From Blautia schinkii DSM 10518 (GTDB lineage Bacteria; Bacillota; Clostridia; Lachnospirales; Lachnospiraceae), in assembly GCA_000702025.1 (NCBI GenBank), contig JNKJ01000010.1, positions 62,001 to 126,000 on the forward strand: a DNA stretch of 64,000 nt, given 5' to 3'. Under the pieces are notes generated by a model, which saw only the letters and a program-made list of their open reading frames with translations, had not been told where the DNA came from and searched no databases. The translations under genes were made by a program, and so were the position numbers. Within the stretch, counting starts at the first letter, position 1. Every line of letters starts with the position of its first letter. This document shows positions 52,206-61,186 of the stretch, one piece after another.

Positions 52206-52242
52206 ATCCGGAGGCGAATCTATACAAGATAAGCCTCTGGAT
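52206..52242 (+). terminator. Weak hairpin after the sugar locus
   Basis: ATCCGGAGGC (52206-52215) pairs with GCCTCTGGAT (52233-52242), with one G-T pair. No T-run follows, so termination strength is doubtful; the site coincides with the switch to minus-strand genes. Confidence 0.4.
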
Positions 52243-52288
52243 ACTTATAGTTTAAGGTCATGTTTTATCGTTTATGTGTGGTTACATT

Positions 52289-52534
52289 TTAAATAATGTT
52301 TTCGTATCCCATTTCTTCAAAATACCGGTCTGCAATATAATCAGCGTTTTCTGCCCAAAGTGCACTCTCCGTATTCTGCAAAACTTCGTAAGTCTTAGAG
52401 TGATAAAAGGCTACGGTCGCATCAGGAAAGTTCATGCCGGTTTTCTCCTGAATGATATCAATTACATCACGTATCTGGATACAGATATTCATTGTAATGT
52501 CTTTTCCATTAAAAAAATATTTTCCTTCAATCAT
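52289..52534 (-). CDS. Small partner protein of the DUF3990 gene
   Basis: An 81-aa protein; the chosen ATG has AAGGAG 6 nt upstream, inside the end of the DUF3990 gene, giving an 8-bp overlap. Residues from IQIRDVIDII to YEVLQNTESALWAENADYI look like a helical domain that often accompanies DUF3990/DUF3791 genes. The pairing of a small overlapping gene with an ADP-ribosyltransferase-like gene is typical of toxin-antitoxin or effector-immunity pairs, but I see no DNA-binding motif and the order (small gene second) is not decisive. Function unknown. Confidence 0.7.
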   Translation of the reverse strand: MIEGKYFFNGKDITMNICIQIRDVIDIIQEKTGMNFPDATVAFYHSKTYEVLQNTESALWAENADYIADRYFEEMGYENII

Positions 52535-53222
52535 GCTTGTCTCCTTTGCGATTTTCAAAAAACAGATGTTTTAATGCCAATGGAGTATGGAAAGATACTT
52601 GATTATTTACTTTGTTATAGCGGAGTCTTTCCACTGCTTCTTCTGACCTTAAAATGCCGGAAAGGTATAACTGTATAGTTTCCATTGTATTGTCATCTGC
52701 AACAGGTCCTATAACTACATCATAAGTGTGTTGGATACCGCCCTTGATTCGGTTCTCTTTAACAAAATCCAGCCATTCTGCATCTAATGCGGTAAAGCGT
52801 TTGATTTTTAGATTATCTGTCTGACGGAAAACATATTGATAAATGTATTCTCCGCCTGAAAAATTCCGTATATACAGTCGGTGAGCCCATTCTTTTGCCT
52901 GACTTTCCAGTACAGTACAATAGAATCCACGTCCAAAGTCTCTTCGGTTATGGGATTTAGACAAATCAATTTCGTTAAATGCAACATTAGAACCATGGTA
53001 AAGAAGTAAATCCGAAACTTCTTTGCCGATAATTTCTTCAACATATTTTAATGTTTCGCTGGAATCCAGTTGGTGTAGATATTCATGCTGCAAAATTATT
53101 TTCTCAAAAACCTGGTGCCTGTGAAATATGTCAGAGGCTTCTTTTTCAGATAAGTTATGGGCTTTTGTGTATAACTCCAAAGCCTGAATGGATAGTATTT
53201 CTACATCAGATTGAATGCTCAT
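52527..53222 (-). CDS. DUF3990 protein with DUF3791-like N-terminus
   Basis: A 231-aa protein. Residues 5-65 (ALELYTKAHNLSEKEASDIF and following) resemble the small DUF3791 domain; residues 70-225 match DUF3990, with YHGS at 75-78 and RRDFGRGFYCT at 93-103. These resemble the NAD-binding His and Tyr motifs of ADP-ribosyltransferase-like folds; catalysis is not proven. Fusion of DUF3791 to DUF3990 in one chain, with a small overlapping partner gene downstream, suggests a conflict or toxin-type unit. An AGGTG site precedes the ATG. The pair is on the minus strand, facing the sugar locus. Confidence 0.78.
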   Translation of the reverse strand: MSIQSDVEILSIQALELYTKAHNLSEKEASDIFHRHQVFEKIILQHEYLHQLDSSETLKYVEEIIGKEVSDLLLYHGSNVAFNEIDLSKSHNRRDFGRGFYCTVLESQAKEWAHRLYIRNFSGGEYIYQYVFRQTDNLKIKRFTALDAEWLDFVKENRIKGGIQHTYDVVIGPVADDNTMETIQLYLSGILRSEEAVERLRYNKVNNQVSFHTPLALKHLFFENRKGDKHD

Positions 53223-53323
53223 ATCTTAACACCTCCATTACTGATTCTATTAAGTGACTTAAATTATAACAGAAAACCCGATAACATCCAATTGTTTTAT
53301 TATGACTTGATGCTTTTCCTTTT

Positions 53324-53941
53324 TTATATTTCCTCTTTCAGTCTGTGTAGCAGATGAGTAATGGCAAACATTAAGGTTTCATAGTGCATATAGTCAAGTA
53401 TATTTTTGTCTGTAAGTATCTGCAGGCTTGCGGAAAACTCATCGTCCGATTCCCAAAACCGTAAGCACACAGGGAGGAAAGGAAACAGATCCAATTCGTA
53501 AGCCACATCACCTCTCATGAGTTTTCTGCCTTGCAGTTTTTTACACGCACAGGCAAGGGCGGCTGTTTTTCCGTCAAAGCAGCTTCCGGCATTGTGGAAA
53601 AAATCACCCTCTTTTGCCAGGCTTCCTCCTTTAACAGCGGAGAGGCTTGAGATATTTACCCATTCATTTGCAAGATGGCAGTTTTCCCTGGAATAACAGA
53701 GTACATCATAAATTGTCATGACTTCATTATAACCTGCTGTTTCTTCCGTCTGAAAAGAATCTTTAGACCAGCTTACCTGGCCGTCAGCCCGATCAATCCG
53801 GTATTCTCTTCCCACAAAGGAAATGTACAGATAATTCTCATCGTGGGCCAGACCAAACTTTTGAATCATTGATTCCTGATCGTAATGCAGAAACACGTCT
53901 GCCATGCTGTTTTTCATCTTCTCGTAATTTGATTGTGCCAT
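53324..53941 (-). CDS. DUF3786 family protein
   Basis: A 205-aa soluble protein. The C-terminal part LRFWESDDEFSASLQILTD followed by DYMHYETLMFAITHLL is typical of DUF3786, a family in anaerobes often encoded near corrinoid or acetogenesis genes; its function is unknown. The middle MTIYDVLCYSRENCHLANEWVNI also fits. There is a GGAAGGA ribosome-binding site before the ATG. It is separated from the DUF3990 gene by about 100 bp and from the divergent DUF2804 gene by about 200 bp of AT-rich DNA. Confidence 0.8.
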   Translation of the reverse strand: MAQSNYEKMKNSMADVFLHYDQESMIQKFGLAHDENYLYISFVGREYRIDRADGQVSWSKDSFQTEETAGYNEVMTIYDVLCYSRENCHLANEWVNISSLSAVKGGSLAKEGDFFHNAGSCFDGKTAALACACKKLQGRKLMRGDVAYELDLFPFLPVCLRFWESDDEFSASLQILTDKNILDYMHYETLMFAITHLLHRLKEEI

Positions 53942-54145
53942 AAACGTTCCTTCCTACAATTAATTGTGATTGCTCCGTCTATAGAAACATCTGCTTAAAA
54001 GCTGAAAATAACATTGTAACCTTCTCTTCAAAAAAGTATAATACTATTATACAGACATTTCCAGTTTCAAGGCAAGGGGAATTAAAACAAGCAGCAATTT
54101 CAGGACAAGCGGCAGTCACAAAAACGCGAAAGTGAGGTGGAGAAT

Positions 54146-55174
54146 ATGCAGAAAAAATTAACAAAGGGTCGTCTGCTGGATGAGAAAGGGAATCTTATCG
54201 AGCCGGGTTACGCACACTCCCTTGTGAGGGAATACGACAGAAGCCACATCAAAGCTGGGCGGTTCCGGATTAAGGAGTGGGATTATTATCTGGTACATAA
54301 TGATAAGTTTGGTGTGGCGCTCACGGTGGCGGATAACAGTTATATGGGCCTTATGAGCATTTCTTTTCTTGATTTTGAGCATGGGACAGAGCGCACAGTG
54401 AGTCCCATGACCGTGCTTCCCATGGGAAAAACCGCACTCCCATCAAATTCCGGGGAGGGCATTACGAGTTACAAAAATAAGCAATGCTATTTCTCTTTTC
54501 ACGTGGAAAACGGCAAAAGGGTATTGCGTGCCGCGATGAAGAACTTTCAAGACGGACAGCCTATCCGAATGAAGATCATCCTCTCGGAAGAGCCCCGTGA
54601 TAGTATGGTGATCGCCATACCGTTCCATAAGCCCGGATATTTTTATTACAACCATAAAATCGTAGGGATGCGGGCAAAAGGGGTGGTGGAATATCTGGGT
54701 AAACGGTATGAGTTTGACCCCGATGACAGCTATGGTCTGCTGGACTGGGGCCGCGGTGTATGGACCTATCATAATACCTGGTACTGGAGTGCGCTGCAGG
54801 GTACGGTGGATGGAAAGAACTTTGGCCTGAATCTCGGTTACGGATTCGGAGATACAAGCGCAGCTACGGAAAATATGGTGTTTTATGACGGTATTGCCCA
54901 TAAGCTTGACCAGGTGAAATTTCACATTCCCGGTGAGGGAGCGGGTAAGGAGCAGTATCTAAAGCCCTGGAAATTTACATCCAATGACAATCGGCTGTCA
55001 CTGAAATTTACTCCCATCCTGGACAGGAATGCCTATACCTCCGTGGGAATCATTCTCAGCGACCAGCACCAGGTGTTCGGGCATTTTGACGGTCATGTAA
55101 TTCTGGATGACGGGACGAAAATTTTAGTGAAGCATATGCTGGGCTTTGCGGAAAAAGTTAGGAATAAATGGTAG
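54146..55174 (+). CDS. DUF2804 family protein
   Basis: A 342-aa protein of the DUF2804 family. Its start KGRLLDEKGNLIEPGYAHSLVREYDR, middle GVVEYLGKRYEFDPDDSYGLLDWGRGVWTYHNTWYWSA and NLGYGFGDTSAATENMVFYDG are diagnostic. It has no signal peptide. The fold is thought to be lipocalin-like beta structure (as in AttH/CrtC relatives), but no activity is known. I took the ATG behind GAGGTGGAG. Its 3' end overlaps the convergent histidine kinase gene by 17 bp. Confidence 0.88.
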   Translation: MQKKLTKGRLLDEKGNLIEPGYAHSLVREYDRSHIKAGRFRIKEWDYYLVHNDKFGVALTVADNSYMGLMSISFLDFEHGTERTVSPMTVLPMGKTALPSNSGEGITSYKNKQCYFSFHVENGKRVLRAAMKNFQDGQPIRMKIILSEEPRDSMVIAIPFHKPGYFYYNHKIVGMRAKGVVEYLGKRYEFDPDDSYGLLDWGRGVWTYHNTWYWSALQGTVDGKNFGLNLGYGFGDTSAATENMVFYDGIAHKLDQVKFHIPGEGAGKEQYLKPWKFTSNDNRLSLKFTPILDRNAYTSVGIILSDQHQVFGHFDGHVILDDGTKILVKHMLGFAEKVRNKW

Positions 55175-56468
55175 AACTTTTTTCTGCTTTTCCAGGCAGC
55201 ATCAGGGAAAACACGGTACCTCCGCCGGGATTGTCCTCCGCCCAGATTTTACCCCCATGGAGCCGGGTGATCTCCGCTGCAATGCTCAAGCCCAGACCGA
55301 AATGGCGTCTGTCCTCCCGGGAAGGGTCGGCGCGGAAAAACCGCTCGAATACCCGGTCCTTCCATTCATCGGGGATACCCGGCCCGGTATCAGCCACCCA
55401 GAGCTTCCATCCGCCCTCCATGGGACTAAGCCCAAGCGTAATGCTTCCGCCCTTTGGTGTATAGCTGATGGCATTGTCGAGAAAAATCCCCAGTATTTGT
55501 GCAATCCGCTGGCGGTCGCATACGGCTGTGGGAACTTCCTCCGGGGAGGGCAGGCTGATTTTGAGCGTAAGTCCTTTGGCATTTGCCAGGGAGTGATATT
55601 TTTCGTATAATTCAGGCACCAGCTCATCCAGTGCGGTGCGCTCCGGGTGCATGGGCCAGGATTGATTGTCCGCGCTGGCGAGGGAGAGCATGTCATTGAT
55701 GAGCTGGGACATGCGGTTTCCTTCTGATTTGATGATCTCGTGGAAACCCTGGCGGTCCTGCGTGTCAGCCACGGCCAGGGCATCCGCGCTTGAGAGCAGG
55801 ACTGCCAGAGGGGAACGCAGCTCATGAGAGGCAGAGGCCACGAACTGGATCTGCCTCCTGCGGTTTTCTTCGAGAGGAAGGAGCATTCTTCCGGTGTAAA
55901 ACCATGCGGCTGTAAACAGCAGGAGAAGGGCTGCCGTATCAATGAGCAGAAAGAAAAGCCGGAGCCTGCCTGTCTGCTGGTGCAGCTGCTCCCGGGAGTA
56001 GAGGATTACAGTGGAAAACGTACCATACTTATGGGGAATAGAGGCAAAGGAGGCCAGATATTCCTTTTTTTGTGCGGAAAACGGGAACTCAAGCTGTTTG
56101 GCAGAGGTGCCTAAAACAGGCGGGTTCTTTACATTAAATCCGTATTCTTTCATTGCGCGTTCCCGTGCATTCTCTATCAGCATCTGTTTTTCCGAATCGA
56201 GGGAAAGGGAGTAGGACGCTGATTTATCATAAAGGACAACCGTGTAATAGTGGGTGTCTGCCAGCTTTGCGATTTTGTCATAGTCAATATAAGGCTGGGA
56301 ATCCAGGCTGGTGATCAGTGTGTGGACAGTCTTGTCATGAACTGCGGCGTCATTTTTGTCCAGAAGATCCTCAAAAGCCAGCAGCCCGGCAAGGGTCATC
56401 AGAAGAAGAATCAGTCCGGTGACTGTGCCACAGAAAAGTGTCATTTTGATATGAAGCTTCTTGTACAT
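55158..56468 (-). CDS. Sensor histidine kinase (OmpR-partner type)
   Basis: A 436-aa membrane kinase: helix 1 (about 10-32), an extracellular sensor (about 33-170), helix 2 (about 171-192), then the dimerisation box with H215 in ASASHELRSPLAVL, and an ATPase domain with N-box DNAISYTPKGG and the VADTGPGIPDEWKDRVFERFFR and GLGLSIAAEI boxes. Its ATG follows the regulator stop with no gap, so both are co-translated. The divergent lipoprotein/adaptor/membrane-protein operon is the natural target. Confidence 0.95.
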   Translation of the reverse strand: MYKKLHIKMTLFCGTVTGLILLLMTLAGLLAFEDLLDKNDAAVHDKTVHTLITSLDSQPYIDYDKIAKLADTHYYTVVLYDKSASYSLSLDSEKQMLIENARERAMKEYGFNVKNPPVLGTSAKQLEFPFSAQKKEYLASFASIPHKYGTFSTVILYSREQLHQQTGRLRLFFLLIDTAALLLLFTAAWFYTGRMLLPLEENRRRQIQFVASASHELRSPLAVLLSSADALAVADTQDRQGFHEIIKSEGNRMSQLINDMLSLASADNQSWPMHPERTALDELVPELYEKYHSLANAKGLTLKISLPSPEEVPTAVCDRQRIAQILGIFLDNAISYTPKGGSITLGLSPMEGGWKLWVADTGPGIPDEWKDRVFERFFRADPSREDRRHFGLGLSIAAEITRLHGGKIWAEDNPGGGTVFSLMLPGKAEKSSTIYS

Positions 56469-57140
56469 TTATACCTCCAGCAGATAACCGATGCCGCGTA
56501 TTGTTTTGATAGAAAGACTGCTTTTTACAGAACTGAGCCGTCGTCTCAGGAAGTGGATATAATTGTCCAGGTTTCCGTCCTCGATTTCCGTATCGATTCC
56601 CCACACCTTTACTAAAATGAATTGACGGGCAAGGACTTTCCCCGGATTTCTCAAAAACATTTCCAGAAGCTCGCCCTCTGTTTTGGTGAGATTGCAGGAA
56701 GTATCACGGCAGGTGAGAACCTTTGTCTGGGTATTCAGGGACAGGTCGTGAAAACAGATCACCGGGTCAGGGTCCCAGTTCTGGGGCCGTCTGCTGATGC
56801 TGCGGATCCTCGCCATCAATTCCTCAAAGGCGATTGGTTTTACCAGATAATCGTCTGCGCCGCTGTCAAGTCCCTCCACCCGTTCCCGGATTTCTCCAAG
56901 AGCAGTCACCAGGATCACAGGAGCTGCGAAGCCTTCTTTGCGAAGCTGTCTGAGCACCGCCGTGCCGGAAAGCCCCGGCAGCATCCGGTCCAGGAGGATC
57001 AGGTCATATATGCCTGTCCTGGCAGTCTCCAGTCCAAGCTCTCCGTCATGGCATACATCCGTCTGGATGCCTTCTTTTTTTAAACGATAGCTGAGCGAAC
57101 GGCAAAGCTGTACATCATCTTCAATAATCAGGATTCTCAT
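56469..57140 (-). CDS. OmpR/PhoB-family response regulator
   Basis: A 223-aa regulator. The receiver domain has D8, D9, phospho-acceptor D51 (LILLDRMLPGLSG) and the Lys of DDYLVKPIAFEEL; the C-terminal winged helix (about 130-223) ends with SVKSSLSIKTIRGIGYLLEV. OmpR-type proteins bind direct repeats spaced by 11 bp; three or four such repeats (TTAGAGAT-like) lie in the intergenic region shared with the next operon. An AAGGAGG site precedes the ATG. Confidence 0.96.
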   Translation of the reverse strand: MRILIIEDDVQLCRSLSYRLKKEGIQTDVCHDGELGLETARTGIYDLILLDRMLPGLSGTAVLRQLRKEGFAAPVILVTALGEIRERVEGLDSGADDYLVKPIAFEELMARIRSISRRPQNWDPDPVICFHDLSLNTQTKVLTCRDTSCNLTKTEGELLEMFLRNPGKVLARQFILVKVWGIDTEIEDGNLDNYIHFLRRRLSSVKSSLSIKTIRGIGYLLEV

Positions 57141-57209
57141 AAGGTCAACCTCCTTCTTCGGACTTTAGTATAACATGTTTTTTTACGGTTCGTCACTCTC
57201 TGTAGGGAA

Positions 57210-57265
57210 TTAGAGATAAATTAGAGATTTGTTAGAGGTTTGACAGAGAGTAGCTGTGCTATACT
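57210..57265 (+). promoter_or_regulatory. Direct repeats and extended -10 promoter of the lipoprotein operon
   Basis: Three 11-bp units start at 57210, 57221 and 57232 (TTAGAGATAAA, TTAGAGATTTG, TTAGAGGTTTG); a looser fourth, ACAGAGAGTAG, starts at 57243. The 11-bp phasing is that of OmpR/PhoB boxes. An extended -10, TGCTATACT, lies at 57257-57265. A TTGACA at 57240-57245 is only 14 bp from that -10, so it is not a standard -35. The layout fits activation by the divergently encoded regulator. Confidence 0.7.
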
Positions 57266-57306
57266 AGATACGTGGTGTAGGACAAACGACAGAGGAGGTT
57301 TAACGG

Positions 57307-59619
57307 ATGAAAAAAATAAAAAATGGCAGAAGGCTTTTGGCGTTGCTGCTTGTTTTTCTGCTCACAATTACCATTACAGGCTGTGGGGATGATGGCGGAG
57401 GCAAAAAGACCGCTAAAGAGCAGAGCGGCTCCAGGGGGCGTTATGTAGAACAGAGGGTTTCTTTTGATAAAGGAGGAATAATAACCCTGAATGAACTGGA
57501 GGATGGGAAAATACGCGTGCTTGCAAATACAGGTGTCTACGATTCCTCTGACCAGGGGGAAAGCTGGACAGAATGGGAAGGCATCCCGGAGGAAATGCGG
57601 TCAGATATGACAAACGGATACCTGAATTCTGCCGTGATATCCCGGAAAGGAAGTATCTTCTATTCAATAGGGGAGGCGTATAAGCTGATAATGCCGAATG
57701 GAAGTATGAAGCCCGTGCTTTTGGAATCATTTATGGAGGGGCAGGATAAGGAAGTGCTGCAAATCTGGCAGGTTGATTTTACGGAGTCCGGAGACTTATT
57801 GTGTATGGGACAAAGTAAGATTTATCAGCTTGATTCAGAATCGCTTTCAGTGAAGCATATCTATGGTGAGGCAGCGCAGGATGAATCACAGAATATAGAA
57901 AGCATAGCAAATAGGACATTTTGTGCGACAGGAGACAGGCTTTATGTTGTAAACAGCATCGAGGATGTAGCTCAGGATGGAACTTCTAAATTGGGGAGTG
58001 TCAATGTAGAAGGATTTGACATGACAACCGGTGACTCTCTGGGACGACAGGAAATATTGGAGCAGTTTTTGAAACAGGAGTCACAGAATCTCTTTTCTTT
58101 TGTGCTTTTACCGGAACAAACGGGGACGGCGCTGTATCTGGTCGGGCAGGATGGGATTTACCGCTGGCAGACAGACGGAAGCGCAGTAGAAAAAATATTT
58201 AATGGAGAACTGGGGCAGATGTTGTCAGAGAGTGTCTTGGGCGGAGCTGCCTTTGGAGAGGCATCTCTCATGCTTTTGTATCCGGATAATGAATCTGAAA
58301 CGCCGTATGACGAGCCTGTGCTTTATAAATATGTCTACGATCCAGATGCGCCTCTGCAGCCGGATAAAACCCTTACGGTATATTCCATGTATGAGGATCA
58401 TACAGTCCGTCAGGCAATTACGGCCTTCCGCCAAAAAAATACGGACGTTGCAGTGACTTATGAGGTTGGAATCACCGGGCAGGATGCAGTGACCAGAACA
58501 GATGCTTTGAAAATACTGAATACAAACATTATGGCCGGAAAAGGTCCAGATGTGCTGATGCTGGAGGGCATGCCTATCGAGTCCTATTTGGAAAAAGGAA
58601 TCCTTATGGATATCAGCGATGTGGTGCAGGAGGTTGACTCCACGGACGGTATTTTCAAAAACATTGCAGGCGCATACAAGAAAGAGGATAGCATAGGTGC
58701 AGTGCCAACCAGCTTCGCAGTACCCCTCATATATGGAAAGGAAAATCTTTTGGCGCAGGCCGGAGATATTGAAGGACTTGCAGCTGCAGCAGAAGCTCTG
58801 CGGGCAGAAAACCCGGACGCAGTGAATGTTCTGGGAGATATCACACCGGTATCTATGCTCAAGTGCCTGACGGCTATATCTTCTCCGGCGTGGATATCTG
58901 AGGGCAGAACCATTGACAAGGAGAAGCTGGTACAGTTTCTTGACGCGGCCAAAAGAATTGTGGATGCCCAGGGAAATATAGACGGTGAGCTTATCGGGGA
59001 GTTAGAGGAGGATAATGTGTCCTTAGATTTGTCGCCATTTATGTCTAGTGTCAGTTATATAGCACATTCCATAGGATTCACCAATGCGCAGATTTCCCTC
59101 GGAAATTTGGAAAATTCCAGGGGGTTGATGCAAATGGTATCCATGCTTAGGAAAATGGGAGACAGCGGATTTACAAAGGCTACCGGGCAGTTTGAAAATG
59201 TGTTCATACCACTGAAGATAGTGGGAGTAAGCGCAAAAAGTGCGGATACGGACACAGCAAAGGCATTCGTGCGCTACCTCCTTACGGGTAATCAGAATAA
59301 ATCTGGAGAGGGATGGCCTGTAAATAAGGCAGCCTTTGAAAAGGCACAGGAGAAACCTGATTCACTTGAACTAGGCGTGATCAACCCAGTTAATGATATA
59401 GACGGAAGCACTTATGAGTTGGAATGGGTTTGGCCCACAGAGGACGATTTCCAGGAATTAAAGAGCTTGATTGAAAGCCTGACAACTCCATCCGTGACAG
59501 ATGAAATGATAAACAGAACCGTATTACGTGAGGGCATGAAATGCCTGAGGGGTGAAATTTCTTCCACTGAGGCTGCGGAAACCATTTTTTCAAATGTAAA
59601 TTTGTATTTGGCAGAGTAA
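57307..59619 (+). CDS. Lipoprotein with propeller-like region and C-terminal solute-binding domain
   Basis: A 770-aa lipoprotein (lipobox ITGC, C26). Residues about 40-345 hold repeated short beta motifs with aromatic and Gly-Asp turns (LANTGVYDSSDQGESWTEWEG; SGDLLCMGQSKIYQLD; LVGQDGIYRWQTDG), suggesting a beta-propeller-like sensor or binding region. From about 350 (TLTVYSMYEDHTVRQAITAF) to the end it looks like a family 1 solute-binding protein, including the GPDVLMLEGMPIESYLEKGILMDIS region. The SBP fold is usually 400-450 aa alone, so this is a fusion. AGGAGG precedes the ATG. No permease or ATPase is encoded with it; instead it leads an operon with an adaptor and a membrane protein. Confidence 0.85.
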   Translation: MKKIKNGRRLLALLLVFLLTITITGCGDDGGGKKTAKEQSGSRGRYVEQRVSFDKGGIITLNELEDGKIRVLANTGVYDSSDQGESWTEWEGIPEEMRSDMTNGYLNSAVISRKGSIFYSIGEAYKLIMPNGSMKPVLLESFMEGQDKEVLQIWQVDFTESGDLLCMGQSKIYQLDSESLSVKHIYGEAAQDESQNIESIANRTFCATGDRLYVVNSIEDVAQDGTSKLGSVNVEGFDMTTGDSLGRQEILEQFLKQESQNLFSFVLLPEQTGTALYLVGQDGIYRWQTDGSAVEKIFNGELGQMLSESVLGGAAFGEASLMLLYPDNESETPYDEPVLYKYVYDPDAPLQPDKTLTVYSMYEDHTVRQAITAFRQKNTDVAVTYEVGITGQDAVTRTDALKILNTNIMAGKGPDVLMLEGMPIESYLEKGILMDISDVVQEVDSTDGIFKNIAGAYKKEDSIGAVPTSFAVPLIYGKENLLAQAGDIEGLAAAAEALRAENPDAVNVLGDITPVSMLKCLTAISSPAWISEGRTIDKEKLVQFLDAAKRIVDAQGNIDGELIGELEEDNVSLDLSPFMSSVSYIAHSIGFTNAQISLGNLENSRGLMQMVSMLRKMGDSGFTKATGQFENVFIPLKIVGVSAKSADTDTAKAFVRYLLTGNQNKSGEGWPVNKAAFEKAQEKPDSLELGVINPVNDIDGSTYELEWVWPTEDDFQELKSLIESLTTPSVTDEMINRTVLREGMKCLRGEISSTEAAETIFSNVNLYLAE

Positions 59620-59689
59620 ATAGATTACGGCTTGCTCGAAGCATGAACGGGACAGATAGGTAGTAAGGGAATAACGAGCGGAGAGAGTT

Positions 59690-61186
59690 ATGACAGAAAA
59701 ATCTTATGAAATTTATGGGAAAAAGGCATTGAAGGCCCTGGCCGGATTTCTGTGTTTGATGGTTATTCTAACAATACTGTCCAGAGCTGCGTCCGGTGTC
59801 CTAACGCCCTATGTGGAGGTAGGATTTGCGGGAAGCGGAAGCCTTACCTATAAAGTATCGGCGACGGGTACGGTGGAGGAGAATCAGGTCCGGGCAGTGC
59901 TTACAGCGCCGGGGGTCCGGGTAAAAAGTGTGTTTGTAAAAGAAGGCGACCAGGTGCAGAAGGGGGATGCTTTATTTGAACTGGATATGGAGGATTTAAA
60001 GGAAAAAATTTTACTGAAAAGGCAGGAGTTAGAAAAGCTTGATCTGGGAATTGCTGATATCAGGGATAGAAAAGAGCTGGAACAGTCAGATAAAAGCCTG
60101 GAGCAGCAGCGTGCAGGGGAGGATTATAACAGAACTGCGGTGAGTTCTGATGCACAGGTTCAGAGGGCTTACGAAGCCATGGTCAATGCCCAAAACCGTC
60201 TGAATGAATTCGATACGCAGGCTGATATACAGACTGATACACAGGCCGGAAACGTGCCGGGGAGCAGTACGCCGGGGGATGAAATGTTTACCTCCGGCGA
60301 CCTGACAGACCAGGAACTGGAAGATATCTTTTCGTCAGATGAAGGCGGCAGCAGCGCAGAGGATTCTATGAAGCAGTCTGCGGAGCAGCGCAGGGCATTG
60401 GAGGAGGCGTATATCCAGGCAAAAAATACTTACGAGGATATGGTGAGACAGCGGGAGGAGAGTCTCACGGCTGCCAATAGAAAAATACAAGATGCCCGGA
60501 AACCACAGGCGCAGGACAGTACCGAAAAAACCATGGAACTTGACAGACAGGTGCTGGTAATGGAACTGGACAAATATCTATCCCAGAAGAAAAAGAAAGG
60601 GATTATAAAAGCACCCGCAGCAGGGGTGATCCGAAAGGTTGAGGTGGAGGCAGGCTATTCCACACCGGATAGCAGTGCTGTTACAATGGCAGACTTAAGC
60701 GCAGGCAGCAGGCTTGAGGCACAGATTACGACAGAGGATAGCGCATACATAAGTCTGGGAGATGAGATTACAGTTAAACCCTCCGATGGGTCTAAGGCCA
60801 TTGAAGGTCTTACCATAGATTCCATCAAGAAAAATTCCGGTGATGATAACCTTATAGATATTGGAGTGCGCATTACAGATGGCCAATTAAATCTGGGGGC
60901 TTCCGCTGTCATAGAGGCCGAGAAAAAATCGACATCATACTCCACAGTCCTCCCATTACAGGCGCTTCATGTGGATGAAGGACAATACTATGTCCTTGTG
61001 GTACAGGAAGAAAAGAATATTCTAGGCACAGAGCTGACCGCTCAAAGATTTGACGTAAATATAAAAGAAAAAAACAAGGAGATGGCAGCAATCGAAGCAG
61101 GAACATTGTCCGGCGGAGAGCAGGTGATCCTGTCATCCGAAAAGAAAGTGGAGGCAGGCGACAGAGTCCGCCTGAAAGAAGAATGA
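59690..61186 (+). CDS. HlyD/RND-type membrane fusion (adaptor) protein
   Basis: A 498-aa membrane-anchored adaptor. One N-terminal helix (about 14-34) is followed by a lipoyl-like half (VSATGTVEENQVRAVLTAPGVRVKSVFVKEGDQVQKGDALFELD), a long coiled-coil region (about 100-290) interrupted by an acidic, Ser/Gly-rich insertion (about 185-230), the second lipoyl half (IIKAPAAGVIRKVEVEAG) and a beta-barrel with membrane-proximal parts. In Gram-positives such MacA-like adaptors work with ABC-3 (MacB-like) permeases. Here the partner is the MacB-core-like protein encoded next, which overlaps by 4 bp (ATGA), but no ATPase is present. Confidence 0.88.
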   Translation: MTEKSYEIYGKKALKALAGFLCLMVILTILSRAASGVLTPYVEVGFAGSGSLTYKVSATGTVEENQVRAVLTAPGVRVKSVFVKEGDQVQKGDALFELDMEDLKEKILLKRQELEKLDLGIADIRDRKELEQSDKSLEQQRAGEDYNRTAVSSDAQVQRAYEAMVNAQNRLNEFDTQADIQTDTQAGNVPGSSTPGDEMFTSGDLTDQELEDIFSSDEGGSSAEDSMKQSAEQRRALEEAYIQAKNTYEDMVRQREESLTAANRKIQDARKPQAQDSTEKTMELDRQVLVMELDKYLSQKKKKGIIKAPAAGVIRKVEVEAGYSTPDSSAVTMADLSAGSRLEAQITTEDSAYISLGDEITVKPSDGSKAIEGLTIDSIKKNSGDDNLIDIGVRITDGQLNLGASAVIEAEKKSTSYSTVLPLQALHVDEGQYYVLVVQEEKNILGTELTAQRFDVNIKEKNKEMAAIEAGTLSGGEQVILSSEKKVEAGDRVRLKEE

